Below are positions 12,001 to 25,046 of a stretch of DNA of 64,000 bases, piece after piece; the stretch's first letter is position 1, and each line of letters begins with the position of its first letter. The position numbers and the translations under genes are program-made. This DNA comes from Carallia brachiata (Eukaryota > Streptophyta > Magnoliopsida > Malpighiales > Rhizophoraceae), in assembly GCA_021464245.1 (NCBI GenBank), contig JADCRB010000068.1:8914134-8978133 (forward strand). Direction: 5' to 3'. Below the pieces are notes generated by a model. That model worked only from the letters and a program-made list of their open reading frames with translations. It did no database searches and was not told where the DNA came from.

Positions 12001-14769
12001 CTGCATCTTTCCCCTCTAATTGAAAAGAACTCAAGTCTATCGAAGAAGATGCCAAGTAAGCATCAATGAGCTTAGGATCCATCAATCGAAAATCATCCCT
12101 ATGAACCAAGTAATATTAGAGGCAAGACAACATTTCCACTAGATAAAAAAGCGTCGAAATCCTCTATGAGAAGAAGCAACATAATCATCATATAGGATAG
12201 TCTCAATATTCTCAGTACGTATAGCAAAAGTAGGCACTTTAGATACAACAGTACCTACAGAGAGACTAGAAGATAAAGGTGGAGGCTCGAAAGTGTCTTA
12301 GATCCAATTTTTTAATGATGGAGTATAGATCAATAACTCGAACTTGTAACTTTTTGAGCTTGTTTTTAAGGAATCACTTAGGACGAATGAAAACCATGAC
12401 AAAATCATCCACATTAAAATGTTTATCTTCACGATGAACATCAGCAGCAAATTTATAATCAATAATATTTAATGCAATCTTATGCATAATCTCAGCATGC
12501 AAGTTATGAATGTGTGTAGCAAAATTTTCAGCAGGCTTAGAAGATTGAACATTAGGAAGAAGGGGAACAAAGTCAACAGGTGTGTGAGGGTATAACCATG
12601 GGCAATCTCAAAAAGACTCTTATTAGTAGACCAATTAACAAAATTATCGTAAACAAACTTAGTTGTTGGTAATATCAAGTCCTAGTTACCCTGTGTTTCA
12701 CCCACTAGACACCTAAATAAATCTCTCAAACTTTTGTTAACTACGTCAGTTTGATAATCTATTTGAGGATGAAATGCAAATAAAAATTTCAAATAAGTCC
12801 CAAAAAATTTTTAAAGTGTTTTCCAAAATTAACAAACAAATTTAATATTTCTATCAGACACAACAAAAACAGGCAAACCATGTAATCTAACAACTTCTCT
12901 GAAAAACAGCTTTGCAATATGAGATGCATCAATGAACTTATTATATAGAATTAAACAAGACATTTTATAAAATCTATCCACAACCACAAGAATGTAATTA
13001 TTATTACGAGCTGTCTTAGATAAACTAAATACAAAATTCATACTAACATCACGCCAAGGTGCATGTGGAACAGGAAGTGGTGTATACAAACTAGTGTTAT
13101 GCTTTCTAATTTTAGCAACTTGACGAGAGCGATACTATGACACAATTCTATACGCATCTTTTTTCAAGGAAGGCCAGTAGAACATATTCTCAACAAGTGT
13201 AATAATCTTATATCTTTCTAAGTGACCAGCTAACCCACTAGTATGTATTTTCCAAACCAAAAAGTTACAAAGTAATGTATGTAGAATGCATAACTTGTTA
13301 GCTTTAAACAAAAATTAATCATGCACAATAAAATTAATATAGTCCCTCCAATTTTTATTACTAGCAGACTGAAATATTAGACCAAAATCAAAACAAGTAA
13401 GGTACTCATCATGTAACCTCTCAAAACCTATAACATGAGCATGCAACTCCTGAAGGACACACACAACTTGACTCAAAGTATCAGCAGCTTTATTTTCCAT
13501 ACTAGAACAATGTTTGTGTATAAAAGAATACTCATTAAAAAATTCAACATATTTAGCATGTTTAACACTCAATTTTTTCTGAAAATTTAAATAATGCAAA
13601 GCTTGATGGTTAGAAAATAAAACAAACTCTTTGGGAAGCAGATAGTACCTCCAATGACGCAGAAACTGAACAACAGCTTAAAACTCCTTATTATATGTAG
13701 AATACCTACTTCACTTCATTGAGTTTTTCACTGAAAAAGGCAATGGGGTGTCTTTTCTAACTTAGAACTCCTCCAATGCCAACTCTTGGAGCATCACAAG
13801 CAACTTCAAACACCTTGTTGAAGTTGGGATGACTCAGAATGGAAGCTTCACTGATTTGCTTTTTGATTTGTTGAAAAGCTATAGCAGCTTTACTAGACCA
13901 TTGGAAATCTCCTTTTTTCAAACAATCAGTGATAGGGGTCATAGTAGTACTGAATCCCCTAATGAACCTTCGGTAGAAGGAGACTAAACCATGAAAACTA
14001 TGGGTTTCAATAAGAGACTTAGGCTCATGCTACTTTCAAATGACTTGAACCTTTTCAGGATCTGCAGTTGTACCACAGGCAGAAATAATAAATCCTAAAA
14101 ATAACACCTTAAGTTGCAGAAAAGTACACTTCTTAATGTTAGCATATAATTTAACTTCTCTAAGAGTGAGAAAAACTAACTGCAGGTGATTCAAGTGTTT
14201 TTTCTTGGACTTACTGTAGATCAGGATGTTATCAAAGTAAACCACCAAAAACCAATTTATAAATGGCTTCAGGACATGAGTTATAACCCTTATAAATGTA
14301 CTAGGAGCATTTGACAACCCAAAGGGTATAACTAGCTACTTGTATAATCTATCTTATGTCTTAAAAGTAGTCTTCCACTCATCTCTAGGCTGAATGCATA
14401 TCTGATGATATTCACTACGAATGTCTATTTTGGAATACCAACTAAAACCAGCTACCATATCCAACATGTCCTCTAGCCTAGGAACGGGAAATCAGTACTT
14501 GATAGTGATCTTGTTGATAGCCCGACTATCAACACACATACTCTATAATCCATCTTTCTTAGGGGTCAATAAAGTAGAAACAATACAAGGACTAAGACTA
14601 TGTTGCACAAAGCTCTTAGACAGTAATGCTTCCACTTGCCTATTTAACTTTTCATATTCCTTTGGGTTCATCCTATAACGTGGAAGATTAGGCAACTGTG
14701 AACCAAAAACTAAGTCAATGACATGTTGTATGTCCCGCATGGGTGGGAGCTCATTGAGAAGGTCATCGG
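12000..14769 (-). mobile_element. Degenerate Ty3/gypsy retrotransposon fragment
   Basis: On the minus strand, going from 14769 down, domains occur in the Ty3/gypsy order: reverse transcriptase entry (near 14740-14543), RT core (14317-14036), RNase H (13942-13757 and 13599-13315), integrase (13089-12829 and 12678-12469), then a chromovirus-like C-terminal tail to about 12020. Frames change and stops intervene between pieces, so no complete polyprotein remains. Gag and the left LTR are not visible. At 14770 the coding similarity stops abruptly, where unrelated sequence beginning TGTTAGAAAT starts, suggesting interruption by a later insertion. Confidence 0.85.
12469..14758 (-). pseudogene. Broken gypsy pol (RT, RNase H, integrase)
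   Basis: Recognisable pieces are [23 protein letters not shown] RT entry sequence (here beginning PRYRMNP), the RT active-site region reading YFDNILIYS instead of the usual YFDDILIYS, an RNase H piece with WSSKAAIAFQQIK, a second with ENKAADTLSQ, and integrase pieces with ILVVVDRF and LHGLPVFVVSDRN. Multiple frameshifts and stop codons separate the pieces. The Asp-to-Asn change in the RT motif by itself would be expected to abolish catalysis. This is a fossil, not a functional enzyme. Confidence 0.85.
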
Positions 14770-14770
14770 G

Positions 14771-15240
14771 TGTTAGAAATAATCAGGAATAACAATAAAC
14801 AAAAGGGACCAAATTTGGATGCAACAAAATAAAAATAAGCATATGTGTATAAAATCTAAAGCGTGCAGATACACTGTCCTTAAGGATAGATTTGCGCCCC
14901 TGTTTACAAAATAGTCACAGTGCAATAGGTATAATGGAGACTACCCTCCCAGGATACGATAGACCTTCTCACTGGTATGCACTTCACAAGTGGGGTGATA
15001 GAAACAGCACAAGCTTGTAAAACCCAACAAATTTTAGAAGTGAGTAGGAAGAAGAAGAAGTGTCTCTAGTTGTTATGTTTGGGAAGAAGTGTCTCTAGTT
15101 GTCATGTTTGGGTCTTTTTTTATAGTGGTCTGGATATAAGTTCACATAAAAGAGAATAATGAGTATCAAGGCTGGGTTTAATAATCATAACGACTAATGT
15201 TTAACAGTATGTAATGGTTGTAACTATTGGTTCTCTAACA
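14771..15240. mobile_element. Candidate solo LTR (TGTTAG...CTAACA)
   Basis: Immediately after the gypsy coding similarity ends, a segment begins TGTTAGAAATAATC and a candidate end CTCTAACA lies near 15240, giving TG...CA termini and a size typical of a copia solo LTR. The 5-bp flanks do not match and the gypsy reading frame does not visibly resume, so the ends are provisional. Confidence 0.3.
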
Positions 15241-18200
15241 GCAAAAAATGGCTAGTCAAAAAAAGCTAGTTTGACCAAAATCTCTGAAAGGTTTCAAAAC
15301 ATTGGGCTTGAGAGTGGACTGGCCCGTGGGGTCGTATGGGCCCGCTCATATCAGACATGAGTTTGGGTTGAGCAAGAACTCTTATGGGTCACAAGTGGAA
15401 GGCATGCAAAAAATGTTCCAATTGAAGTGTGGATTCAAAATTTTGTTGTTCTTCTTTTGTTAATATTGTAATAAATTAGTGGAAGAAGAATAGGTGGCTC
15501 TATTAACCCAACCAGGAGGACACCACAAACAAACATGAGCAAAGATTTTTTTTTTTTGGTTTTAGCTCAGTGATAGTTGTTAATGGAAAAGATCTAAGAT
15601 CCTTGACCATTGACCATTGACCATTGAAGGGCAATCCTGCCTAATGTTGGAGGGATGAGGACTTCAATTTATGACCTCCCTTCAAATTCAACCACTTAGT
15701 GGTTACTTGGGTTAACTCAACTGAATTCCAATGACCTCCTCTCAAATTCAAAGACTTGGTGTCGACTTAGACTAGCTCAATTGGTTGGTACGATGCAATC
15801 CAAATCCTAATGTTTGAACTTGGCCTGAGTCTTAACCCTTACAAGAAGTTGAGTTTTTAGTCGGGTAGACCGTGAGTCAATGGTTAAACCTCCGGTTTAA
15901 TCTTTAAAAATTTTATTTTTTAGTAAAATTTGATAAAATATATTTGTAGAAAGATAAATTTATTTAGGCTAAAAATATCAAAGCCTGGGTAGGTAAACTA
16001 GAGAAAATTGAAGGGCTTGTTAAGTTTATAAAGCAAAGACCTCCATCACCAACTGATACATCAACGACATGAGATTACGAAACGACATTTTTGCTCAAAA
16101 GCTCTTTTGGAATATGCTAGGAGGGGGATGACTTTGCTAATTTTATAGCAAAGACTACTCTTCCCCTTTAATATACCAGTAATGTGATCCAATCATCCCA
16201 TATATTCGCACAAAAACTAGAGTTTATTTTGCCAACGTCTCATTCCAACATTTATAGCAAAAAGGATACTGGGGGAGGGGTCTTTAATTATAATAGTAGT
16301 AAACCTTCCCCTTCTTTATGAGATAAAATTGGTTCTAAGTATTTGGCCCAAATCGTTTTAGGTCCTGAAACATATTGTCTTCGGAATTCCTCATCCGGTT
16401 AAATAAAAATATTAAATCGATTTAAATTTTTGAGCACTAGTTCTTCTATCTATCTCGTCCAATTTTGGAAACTATGCCCTAAATTCCTACGTATTGTTGG
16501 ATTTGAGAGTAGGAGGTAAGAGTCTGATCCCTTGGCGTTCCCCCTCCCAAGTACTTGAATCTTGGAGAATGGCCACAAAAGTTAGTACTCAAATAATTTA
16601 CAAGGAACAACTAAAAATTACAGTAATTATAGATGAATGAGGTGAGAGATAACGCAGAGGTGACATAGTTACTTTTTATATATATTATTCATAAGTTTGT
16701 TGCACATCAACTCTAATTATAAGTTTCATAAGTTTTTATAATGTCTTTTTTTTTTTACTTATGATGTACAATACTGTTAAATTGATATATAATAGAAAAG
16801 TAAAAAAATATACTAAAAAAGAGATAACTGTATCTCTTTCTGCATAAAGCATTTTACCTGTCCATGTATTAAAATCCAAAATAATTATATGCATGTGTTG
16901 GGTATCTTTCTTGAGTTGCAATGTACATTTCTTAAGGAAAAAGCTTAGTGGGCAGATGAAATTTTTTTGCTGCGTCCACGCGCGTTTTTTCTGTGCAACT
17001 ATGAGCATTTTTTTGTGTAATCACAATGATAAAAAGTGATACAAAAAATATTATTATTTTTTTGTTTCACATTTGTCTCTTGTGGTTAAACAAAAAACGC
17101 TCGTGGTTATACAAAAAAAACGAATATAAATGCAGTAGGAAAATTTCATCTACCTATATAATGGAGCCCATTTCTTAATTCTTATAAAGCATTCATTGGT
17201 TGCTGATGCATCTATTGTGCATCCGGCTGCAAGATACAGACATTCCGAACAAGAATATGTCATCTGTCCTTTTTTTTTTCTTTTTTTTCCTTCAAAAAAT
17301 AAGATGTATCATCGGTATATAAGTTATTGTATCTGTAAGCTGAAGCCAGAGATCACCTGCATTTACATTCTCATTCAACCTCCCTCATAGAGAGGATCTA
17401 CCCGTGGAATATTGTTAGACACAAGTGACCCTCTCCTATGTCTGATTCTGTGTTAACGAATTTAAAATTAAATATCATACTTGAGCATAAATCTCTATTT
17501 GTTAGAGGTGAGACAGAAAAGAAACTTGAACTCAAGTTATGACAGGCGAAGCACACTAAATCACTACTATGTTATTACCTTTTGTGATACATGATATCTG
17601 TCTAGGATATGACAATTAAGAGCGTAATGATAGATCTTAATTTGACTCCCAAACCATTGATGACTAACAGAGCACTAAGTTTATCAGACCCTTCTACAAT
17701 TGGCCTGGAGTCAAACGTGTTAAGCATATGGTTATAGATGCACCCACCCACGTTTGTGTAATTGTGTCAAAAAATAAGGCCAATCTTCAATGGATTTTCA
17801 TCACTCGATTTTGCAACCTTTTGCCTTGTAACGGACACAACCAATTAATTCAACACGCTACCCTCTAAAATTGAGGCCATCGTGGAATTAATCAACACGT
17901 TATTATTGGTTTGATTTTATAGCCGACGAGAGTACCTGCTCTCTGCTTCTCTGCTGCATATAATCTCACTCGGGGCCCATAATTTCTTCATTGGCTTCAT
18001 ATCTATTTTTTAATTTTTTAGAACAAGAGAAAGAACAATCATTTTTTTGATAGATATGAAACTAAAATTTGAAAATCAATATGATACATGAAGTAAGACT
18101 AACTCAGTTGTGTTGTATTTATTAGATATTTAATATTTCTGTCTACCATATAAACAAGAAACAATTATGTTCAATTATAAATTTTTTCAGACAAAGGATC

Positions 18201-18494
18201 CTATGTAATAGTTGCAATGAAAATAAATATAGAAGTCTTGGTAGTCTAAAAATATTCCCCTCAATTTCTTGGTTTGGAGAAATATTAATTAATTGTACTC
18301 AATCTACCATATAAGATTATTGATCCAACGCATGTAATTATTCCAAAAAGTAGAACATGATTCACAAAATATTTTGATGGGGATTTCTAATCGTCATTGA
18401 TGAATTATTACTAGTATATTTCCAAAAGTTGTGTGAGACAAAAGTCTCACATTTGAAAGAAATAAGGTTGCTGTAATTCATTTATAAATAAACT
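15241..18494. other. Gene-poor intergenic region
   Basis: No protein similarity or RNA gene was recognised. It contains short tandem pieces such as a triple CATTGAC repeat near 15600-15630 and dispersed-repeat-like text near 15780-15900. Short ORFs at 16736-17008 and 17196-17390 look like chance. Confidence 0.4.
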
Positions 18495-20365
18495 AGAGAT
18501 CAACCTGTGCATTGCGCAGGTTTTAAATAGTTATTATTAATTTTTTAAAATGATTACATTATTAAAAATTAATTTTGTTAGTTTACTGAAATAAATCTTT
18601 ACATTTAATAGCTTGACAATTATATGAATAAAGAATCATAGAGGTAAAAATTGATTGAAAAAATACTTGAGGTAGAGAAATCAAAATAGTATATTTCATA
18701 GTGAATTGATTTTAGGATATATATTTTGGCTTTTACAATTCAATTTTGTTTTGAGATGGTGAACAAAACAAATAAAAGAGAATTATTCTACCTTATTTGT
18801 TCAACATAATCACAGAAAGAATATGCTTCAACAAAACCCATTAGCTTTTAGTTAGGATTATAACCTCCAGTTACATTGGATCTCATCCATATTTGCGCAG
18901 GTGAGGCAATGACTGCTAATTTATTGATTATATTCATTAAATTTTCTATAGTTCCTCATTTCTTCTTGGATCATTTGCATGCTTGTTAAATTTTTAAAGA
19001 CATCAACATCCTACATAATTAGAAAAAACAAGAAACATGTTAATTGGAAGTGACAATCATTTTATATATTAATGCGATAGTCCAAGTCCAAGAATACATA
19101 ATTCCTTAAGCATTAACAGGAGCAAAAATAGATCTTAAATTAAAATGCTATAATAAGCCAAGTCAAAAATCATGAAAAAGATTTCACATTCATTATATGA
19201 AAAAAAAAAAACACAAAAGAGAGAATCGTAGGGAAAGAAAAAATTGTGAGATATGAAAAAAAAAATAGAGAGAGAATTGCACAACATAAAAAACATGAAT
19301 CTTTACCTTGTGATCACAAATTGCAAAAATAAAGAAACAAAGGCTATCATGATATTGAATTGGGTGCAACAAATAAGTGGAAGCTCCCTTCATAATATTG
19401 ATTTATGGCCGCTAAAAAAAAAAACACATTGCGTGCTATTGATCTTGCGCGTTGCGCGGGTTCTAAATATTTATCTAAAAATATTAACATGAATTCAATT
19501 AAATATAATATAAAGTATATTTAAATAAATTAATAATAATTGAAAATTCATGAATTGCAATGCCCTATTGTAACTGTTAAGCGCTTCTATTAAATTGTAA
19601 TTAGTAAAATAACTTGAGGGAGTGTAGTCATCAATAGCTCTTAATAATCATTAAAGAATCATGAATTGCAATTATTAGCACCCAATTGTATTCGTTGAGC
19701 GTTAAAAAATTTATATCATAGTTATGTAATATTTATATCAGATTATATTAAAATAGTAAAATTATACTTAGAATGAATGGAATAATAATTGTATTTATGT
19801 TATATTTATATTTATATTATATTATAATTTAAAAATAATAAAGAATTAAAAGAACAATTTTGGGTAAAAGAGACATACAAAGATAGACAAATTATTGCCT
19901 TTATTTTTTTTTTATCTTTTATGCTTTAAGTGAAAGAGATATTACCGAAAATGTTTGGGCTTAGCAATGTGGGAAGAATTGAGGATAGACAAGGATACAT
20001 CCGTTGAAAAATTAAATTTGTTATTAATTTTAATTAATAATTAATTAAAGAATGGGAGAGAAATTCTAAAGAGAATGAAAGGGAGAAAGTAATTGAAGAG
20101 GATGGTCGTAAAGGAATTAAGTATGAAAAATAATAAGACTTAGGCAACACATTTTTACTATTAAATTAGAAATAATGGAAGGTATTAACTATAATTATAC
20201 GTAGTAATGGAGTGTTACATATTGTAATGGAATCATTAAAAATTATATTAACACACATATTTTTTTTAAGAACAACAATAAATTTTTAGCTTGGATTAAG
20301 GGGAAGCTTTCTCTAAGCTACCAATTTATAATATTGTTATTAGATTAGATAGATAGATAGATGTC
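18495..20365. mobile_element. Candidate Helitron-like or other non-autonomous element
   Basis: Two related short palindromic motifs occur at about 18510-18530 (CCTGTGCATTGCGCAGG) and 19445-19465 (TTGCGCGTTGCGCGGG), each followed by TTCTAAATA-like sequence. Such GTGCATTGCGCAGG-type palindromes occur near ends of many plant repeats. Near 20310-20370 a GAAGCTT...AAGCT hairpin and GATAGATAGATAG tract may mark the other end. No Rep/helicase coding sequence is present, so the classification is tentative. Confidence 0.25.
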
Positions 20366-20437
20366 TAGTTAACAAAGCCATATTTTATTGATACGAACAC
20401 GCGTAAAGCATTGTAGATGAATTTTTGTACATTTAAA

Positions 20438-20722
20438 CCTTGTTTGGTGTGCTTTCTTTGGAAGAGAAGGAAATAAAATTGTAATCATTACTTTTCACTT
20501 TTTTTTTCTCTACACTTTTTTTTCCTCAACTTTCTACACTTATTGAAACAACTTATTTTCTTCACCACTTTTTTTCTCACAAATTACTATTCATTTTTTC
20601 TCTCTATACTTTCTTTCTCTCAACTTTCTCCACTTCTGCAACTAATTTATTTTCTTCACCACAATCTTTTTCTTTCTCCACCTTTCCCAACCTTTCCACG
20701 GCACTCCAAACACACCATTAAA
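20438..20722. mobile_element. CT-rich MITE with GTTTGG ends
   Basis: The left end CTTGTTTGGTGTGC and the reverse complement of the right end (TGGTGTGTTTGGAGTGCC) form a short inverted repeat around a CT-rich core. The core is related in reverse orientation to 57395-57722, including the shared ATGAATAATAATTTGTGAG-type phrase. Short ORFs on both strands here are composition artefacts. Confidence 0.4.
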
Positions 20723-20934
20723 GGAGGAAGTACGGAGAAGGAGAAGAGGAAGAAAAGAAGGGGGAAGGAAAAGAAAGAGAGGAAAACTAGAGGAAGATGA
20801 GAGATTAAGACAAAGAGAATTGTGATCTACAAACTTGATGAGAGAAGAGAGGTTTGAGAGAGATAGGTTTGGATGTCCCTTATATCTCTCCAAATCCTAC
20901 TACGTAAAAATCACTCACGGCTTTCCAACCACCA

Positions 20935-21440
20935 AATCTAGGTATCTTTGCTGTCCCCCACAATTTTTGTCGTTGTCGTTGCTGTTGCTGTTACTGCCTC
21001 TTTTGTCTCCATATGTCACCTTCATCCTCTCTAAATCTGGTTGGGAAGGGGGTGGGTGTTGTGTGTTGTTGGTTTGTATTTTTATGTTTGTAGTTTTGTC
21101 TTTTAGGAAATCGTTGTCACGTACCCAATTGATTTCTGCTACATGTTTGCCAAAGTGCAAAAAGTGTTGCCCTCGGCAGTTTCATACGACTGGACTATAT
21201 TATCTAAAATCTTGTTTTTAGGTAAGTTTAGCTACAGTTTGGTAGGTATCCTCTTTAGGTTTTGTCTAAACAAGCTTTGTGCCCAATTAACAAATAGTCT
21301 GTTTAACCATATTAGTCATAAGCCAATTTGGCTGTGTTGTGTTCCTACTTTGTGCAAGTCTTTTGTGATGTCTTTGCGCCAGATCTATATATGATTTTGA
21401 ATGATATTAATGCAACGATTTTTTGTGTTAAAAAAAATCG
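20935..21440 (+). mobile_element. 3' end of a dispersed retroelement (LINE-like), copy 1
   Basis: The segment from about 21060 to the A-rich end near 21440 is homologous to 50400-50800 in the same orientation. Shared phrases are TCCTACTTTGTGCA and ATATTAATGCAACGATT followed by an A-rich tail. A tail plus 3'-anchored similarity suggests 5'-truncated non-LTR retrotransposons. No reverse transcriptase is visible. Confidence 0.45.
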
Positions 21441-23090
21441 TAGATTGAAAAGACACTAAAGGTGGTTGTTTGGAAGTTAAAGAAAAATGTCCTTTGATAA
21501 AAAAAAAATACATCAAATATGTTGTGTCTATTAAATTTAAACAACATTTCCTTCAATAATAACCCTTAAACTTCTATATATATGGTCGCCCTCCTTAATT
21601 GAAAATTGATGAAAAATAGATGGAACAATTGTCTTAAGATTTTACTGCAAAAAAATTATTAGACAATTAAAACAATACTATCAAAAAAATAATTCTTCTC
21701 TTCGTTTTGATTTTACATCTGCATGGTACAATCAAGGACTTCATTTTATCTTAAGAGAGATTTTGCATTGACTCTGGTGTAGTAATTGGAAACCGAATAT
21801 TGCCTTAAAAATTAGTGATGTTTGACACACAACTTAAAACGATCTTGCATATTACAATTTTTAATTTTAGATTCCATATTTAGAATTTTGGTTAACAAAG
21901 CGCACTTAAGGCAATGCATTGTATCATATTACTACCTTTGCTTACAAAAGCTGGGTATTATTTCACAATTTTTGCAATTGTCCAAATACTAACTAGTCAA
22001 TTTTGTAATTTTTACTTAAAGAGACGGGGACAAAGTTGTAGGACTTTGTGAACCAAATTTTTCTACCAATCTTTCATTACAATCCTGATGTTACCCTAGT
22101 TATCCCCCCCCCCCTCACATACACACACACGGGGTCAAATCCTAATCTAACTCTAATCTAAATCTTTGTGTTGATAGACAACCAACATTATAAATGGAAA
22201 ATGACTAACTCAGCTCAATTGCCTCAGCTAGATATATAAATTGAGCACTACTTGCGTGTGTATTCACATATAGAGAGCAATATGATAGCAACTATACACA
22301 CACACACACACACATACATACATATATATATTTGTGTTCTAGATAATACATACATGATACATGTCTAGTGTGCTTGTGAGGGTCTGCTTATAGAAATATT
22401 GTTCATCTTTACCACTTACTTCTACGTCCTCGTACCTCCTCCTCCACCACCACCACCATCTGTCCATGGTCAAAGATATTTTATATAATTAGCGCATTTT
22501 AATTGGTTGGACATTTCGAGTTGGAGAATGGGGTGAGTGGACAATTTCTTTTTGTCTCTCTCTTTCTCTCTCCACACACACTAATGCCAAAATAAAGCAC
22601 CATATGTCTTACCATTATAAATTCAGTAAAGGCAGCGGGACACAGCTTTTAGCTGTGTTTTCTAATACAGTGACTTCATTTGATGTCATTGGAATAAAAT
22701 ATTCTTTTTTATTTTTTTTGCAAAAAGGTAATTGGTTGTGCTACGATAACAATTGAATGTATAACAAAACCAATAAAACATGCAATTATAGTAATAGTAT
22801 GTGTACAGGATGTCATTATGTTTTTCAATGGTGGATTGCATATTCTACTGGTACCGTTACACGTTCTATCGATCTGGTTGAAAAACAATTTTTTTTTTTA
22901 CAAGAAAAAATAATAATAATATTTTATTCACAGTGACATTTGTCCAAAAATGTGGCTAAAAAATGCATCCCGGTATCCATGCTCTTATAAATTGTGCTTT
23001 TGACATTTTGCCTGCACCAATTCCTCTAAAATTATAACTTGGATGTGCTAACTCAAGCATACATGGAAGCTTTACGGATCCATTTTTTTA
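21441..23090. other. Intergenic region with CA microsatellite
   Basis: No gene recognised. A (CA)n/(TA)n microsatellite lies at about 22292-22332 and a short C-run near 22105. The sequence approaching 23090 may hold the former promoter of the subtilase pseudogene. Confidence 0.4.
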
Positions 23091-24448
23091 TCATACTCTA
23101 TCTTCACGGTGTCATTTTTTACGGATGTAGTAGAAGCTGTGCAAGACTCGAAGAATGGTGTTTATATTGTATACATGGAAGCTGCTGCTAGTTCGACAGC
23201 TGGTGGTTCCTCTGCAAAGAAAGACGAGCTCTAGGCCCAACTTCTGAGCTCTTTGCTAACAAAGTGAGTCTTAAAAGCATTAATATTTGTGTTTCTACCG
23301 TTCAAAATAATCCAATATCATTCCAGGATGGTGACACGATACGCAATGTTTTGACTTTAACCTGAGTAGCACACATCTTCTGTAACAGGAGACATAACAC
23401 TTTAGTGCACAGATAGAGACATAGAATCTCAGGGTTTGTCACTCGCACATCAGCAGCTGAGGCCCAAGCATTGTCCCAGGAACCCGAAGTCGTATCGATT
23501 TTTTTTGATCCCATCTTCTATCTCCACACAACTCGTTCATTAGATTTCTTGAAATACCAAACTGATGTAAAGATCGACAGTAGCGCGAGGTCAGAGTTAG
23601 ACCCTGGCTCCTCCTCACGTGGATCAAGCACAATCATTGGAATCATTAATACAGGTGAACCTAAAGTAATTGTTGCATACACCTGGAAAAGGTATTAGTC
23701 GTATATGTTAAGATATGAAACTGGGGTTTAAGCAAAGTTTTATGTAATCTTAAGTATTTGGCCAAAATCGGAAACTTTCAATGACAAGGACATGGGTCCA
23801 ATACCTTCACGCTGGAAAGGAACCTTTGGGGCAGGGCAGCGATTCAACTCATCCAACTGCAATAGGTATTATACGTATTCAACTCGTTCATCGATACTGA
23901 CCTCAATATACAGTTTCATCATTAACACTTTGGTTTTCTATTCATGATCCACATTGAGTAGAAAAATAATTGGAGGAAGATTCTACGTCAACCCTAATAA
24001 TGATGATGAGAAATATAATACAGTTAGAGATATAATTGGGCATGGTACCCATGTAGCTGCAACTACCGTAGGAACCACAGTGCAAGGAGCATCTTACTAT
24101 GGCCTCGCAATAGGCATCGCAAAAGGTGGATCCCCTACGTCAAGGATTGTTGTCTACAGTGTATGCAGACTATATGGATGTCACAGTTCGAGTATTTTAG
24201 CAACAGTTGATGATGCTATTGCAAATTGTATTGATAGCTGCTACTACCATTGACAGGGATTTTGAGTCTGACATTGGTTTAGGCAGTAAGAACTTGATCA
24301 AAGTGAGCACATGCTTTTATTATGACAACTGACATATGCTGAACTTGCACGTTAGCAGACATATTTTTAATATCAGGGGCCTAATTTTGGAAGACTCTTG
24401 AATCTCCTCAACTTTACTCAAACTCAATGTTTTATTTTGAAACATTTT

Positions 24449-24917
24449 TGGCAAAACCAAGCTTATATGAACCTGAATAGTGAACCTAAACAACAAGGTA
24501 GAGAAGAGAAAATGAGGGAAAACTAGAAAGAAATTTTTCGGGGCACTAGGCACCCCAAATGTCATTCATTTCATACATTTATATGATAGGTTACAGCCAC
24601 CAAAACAAGTAACAAAGTACAAGTGAGTCATACTCTTGATAAGAACATTGCTTACCTAATGAGATTAACCACAACTACAAGCAAGGTCCATACTTTGCAT
24701 CAACTAAACCTACTAAATACTAGCACAATCATGAGATTACAACAAAATATCTTAAACTAGCTAACATACAACTAAACCAATAGAATAAGTGACTAAAGAT
24801 TGAACTAGAACACTTCTACTCCAAAAGGATAACTTCTCTACTAGGTTGAGGCACCCACTATCATAACAGAAATGCCAACAAAAGGAGCCCTAGAATGTTC
24901 AGGGACAATCTCCTTCA
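24449..24917 (-). repeat. Copia 3' LTR (with about 97-bp extra segment)
   Basis: It ends TG...CA on both sides and matches 26833-27204 over most of its length. Relative to that copy it carries about 97 extra bases (roughly 24461-24557) after the shared TGGCAAAACCAA. Either this LTR gained an insertion or the other lost it. Confidence 0.75.
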
Positions 24918-25046
24918 CTCCTCTTCTGACTTGCAACATTGCATGCCCAACTTAGTCCTCAAAGCTTCAAACTTTCTTTTAGTTAAAGCCTTGGAAAACA
25001 TATCAACAAATTTGTTCTTAGTCTCACAACAAATCAGCTACAATTA

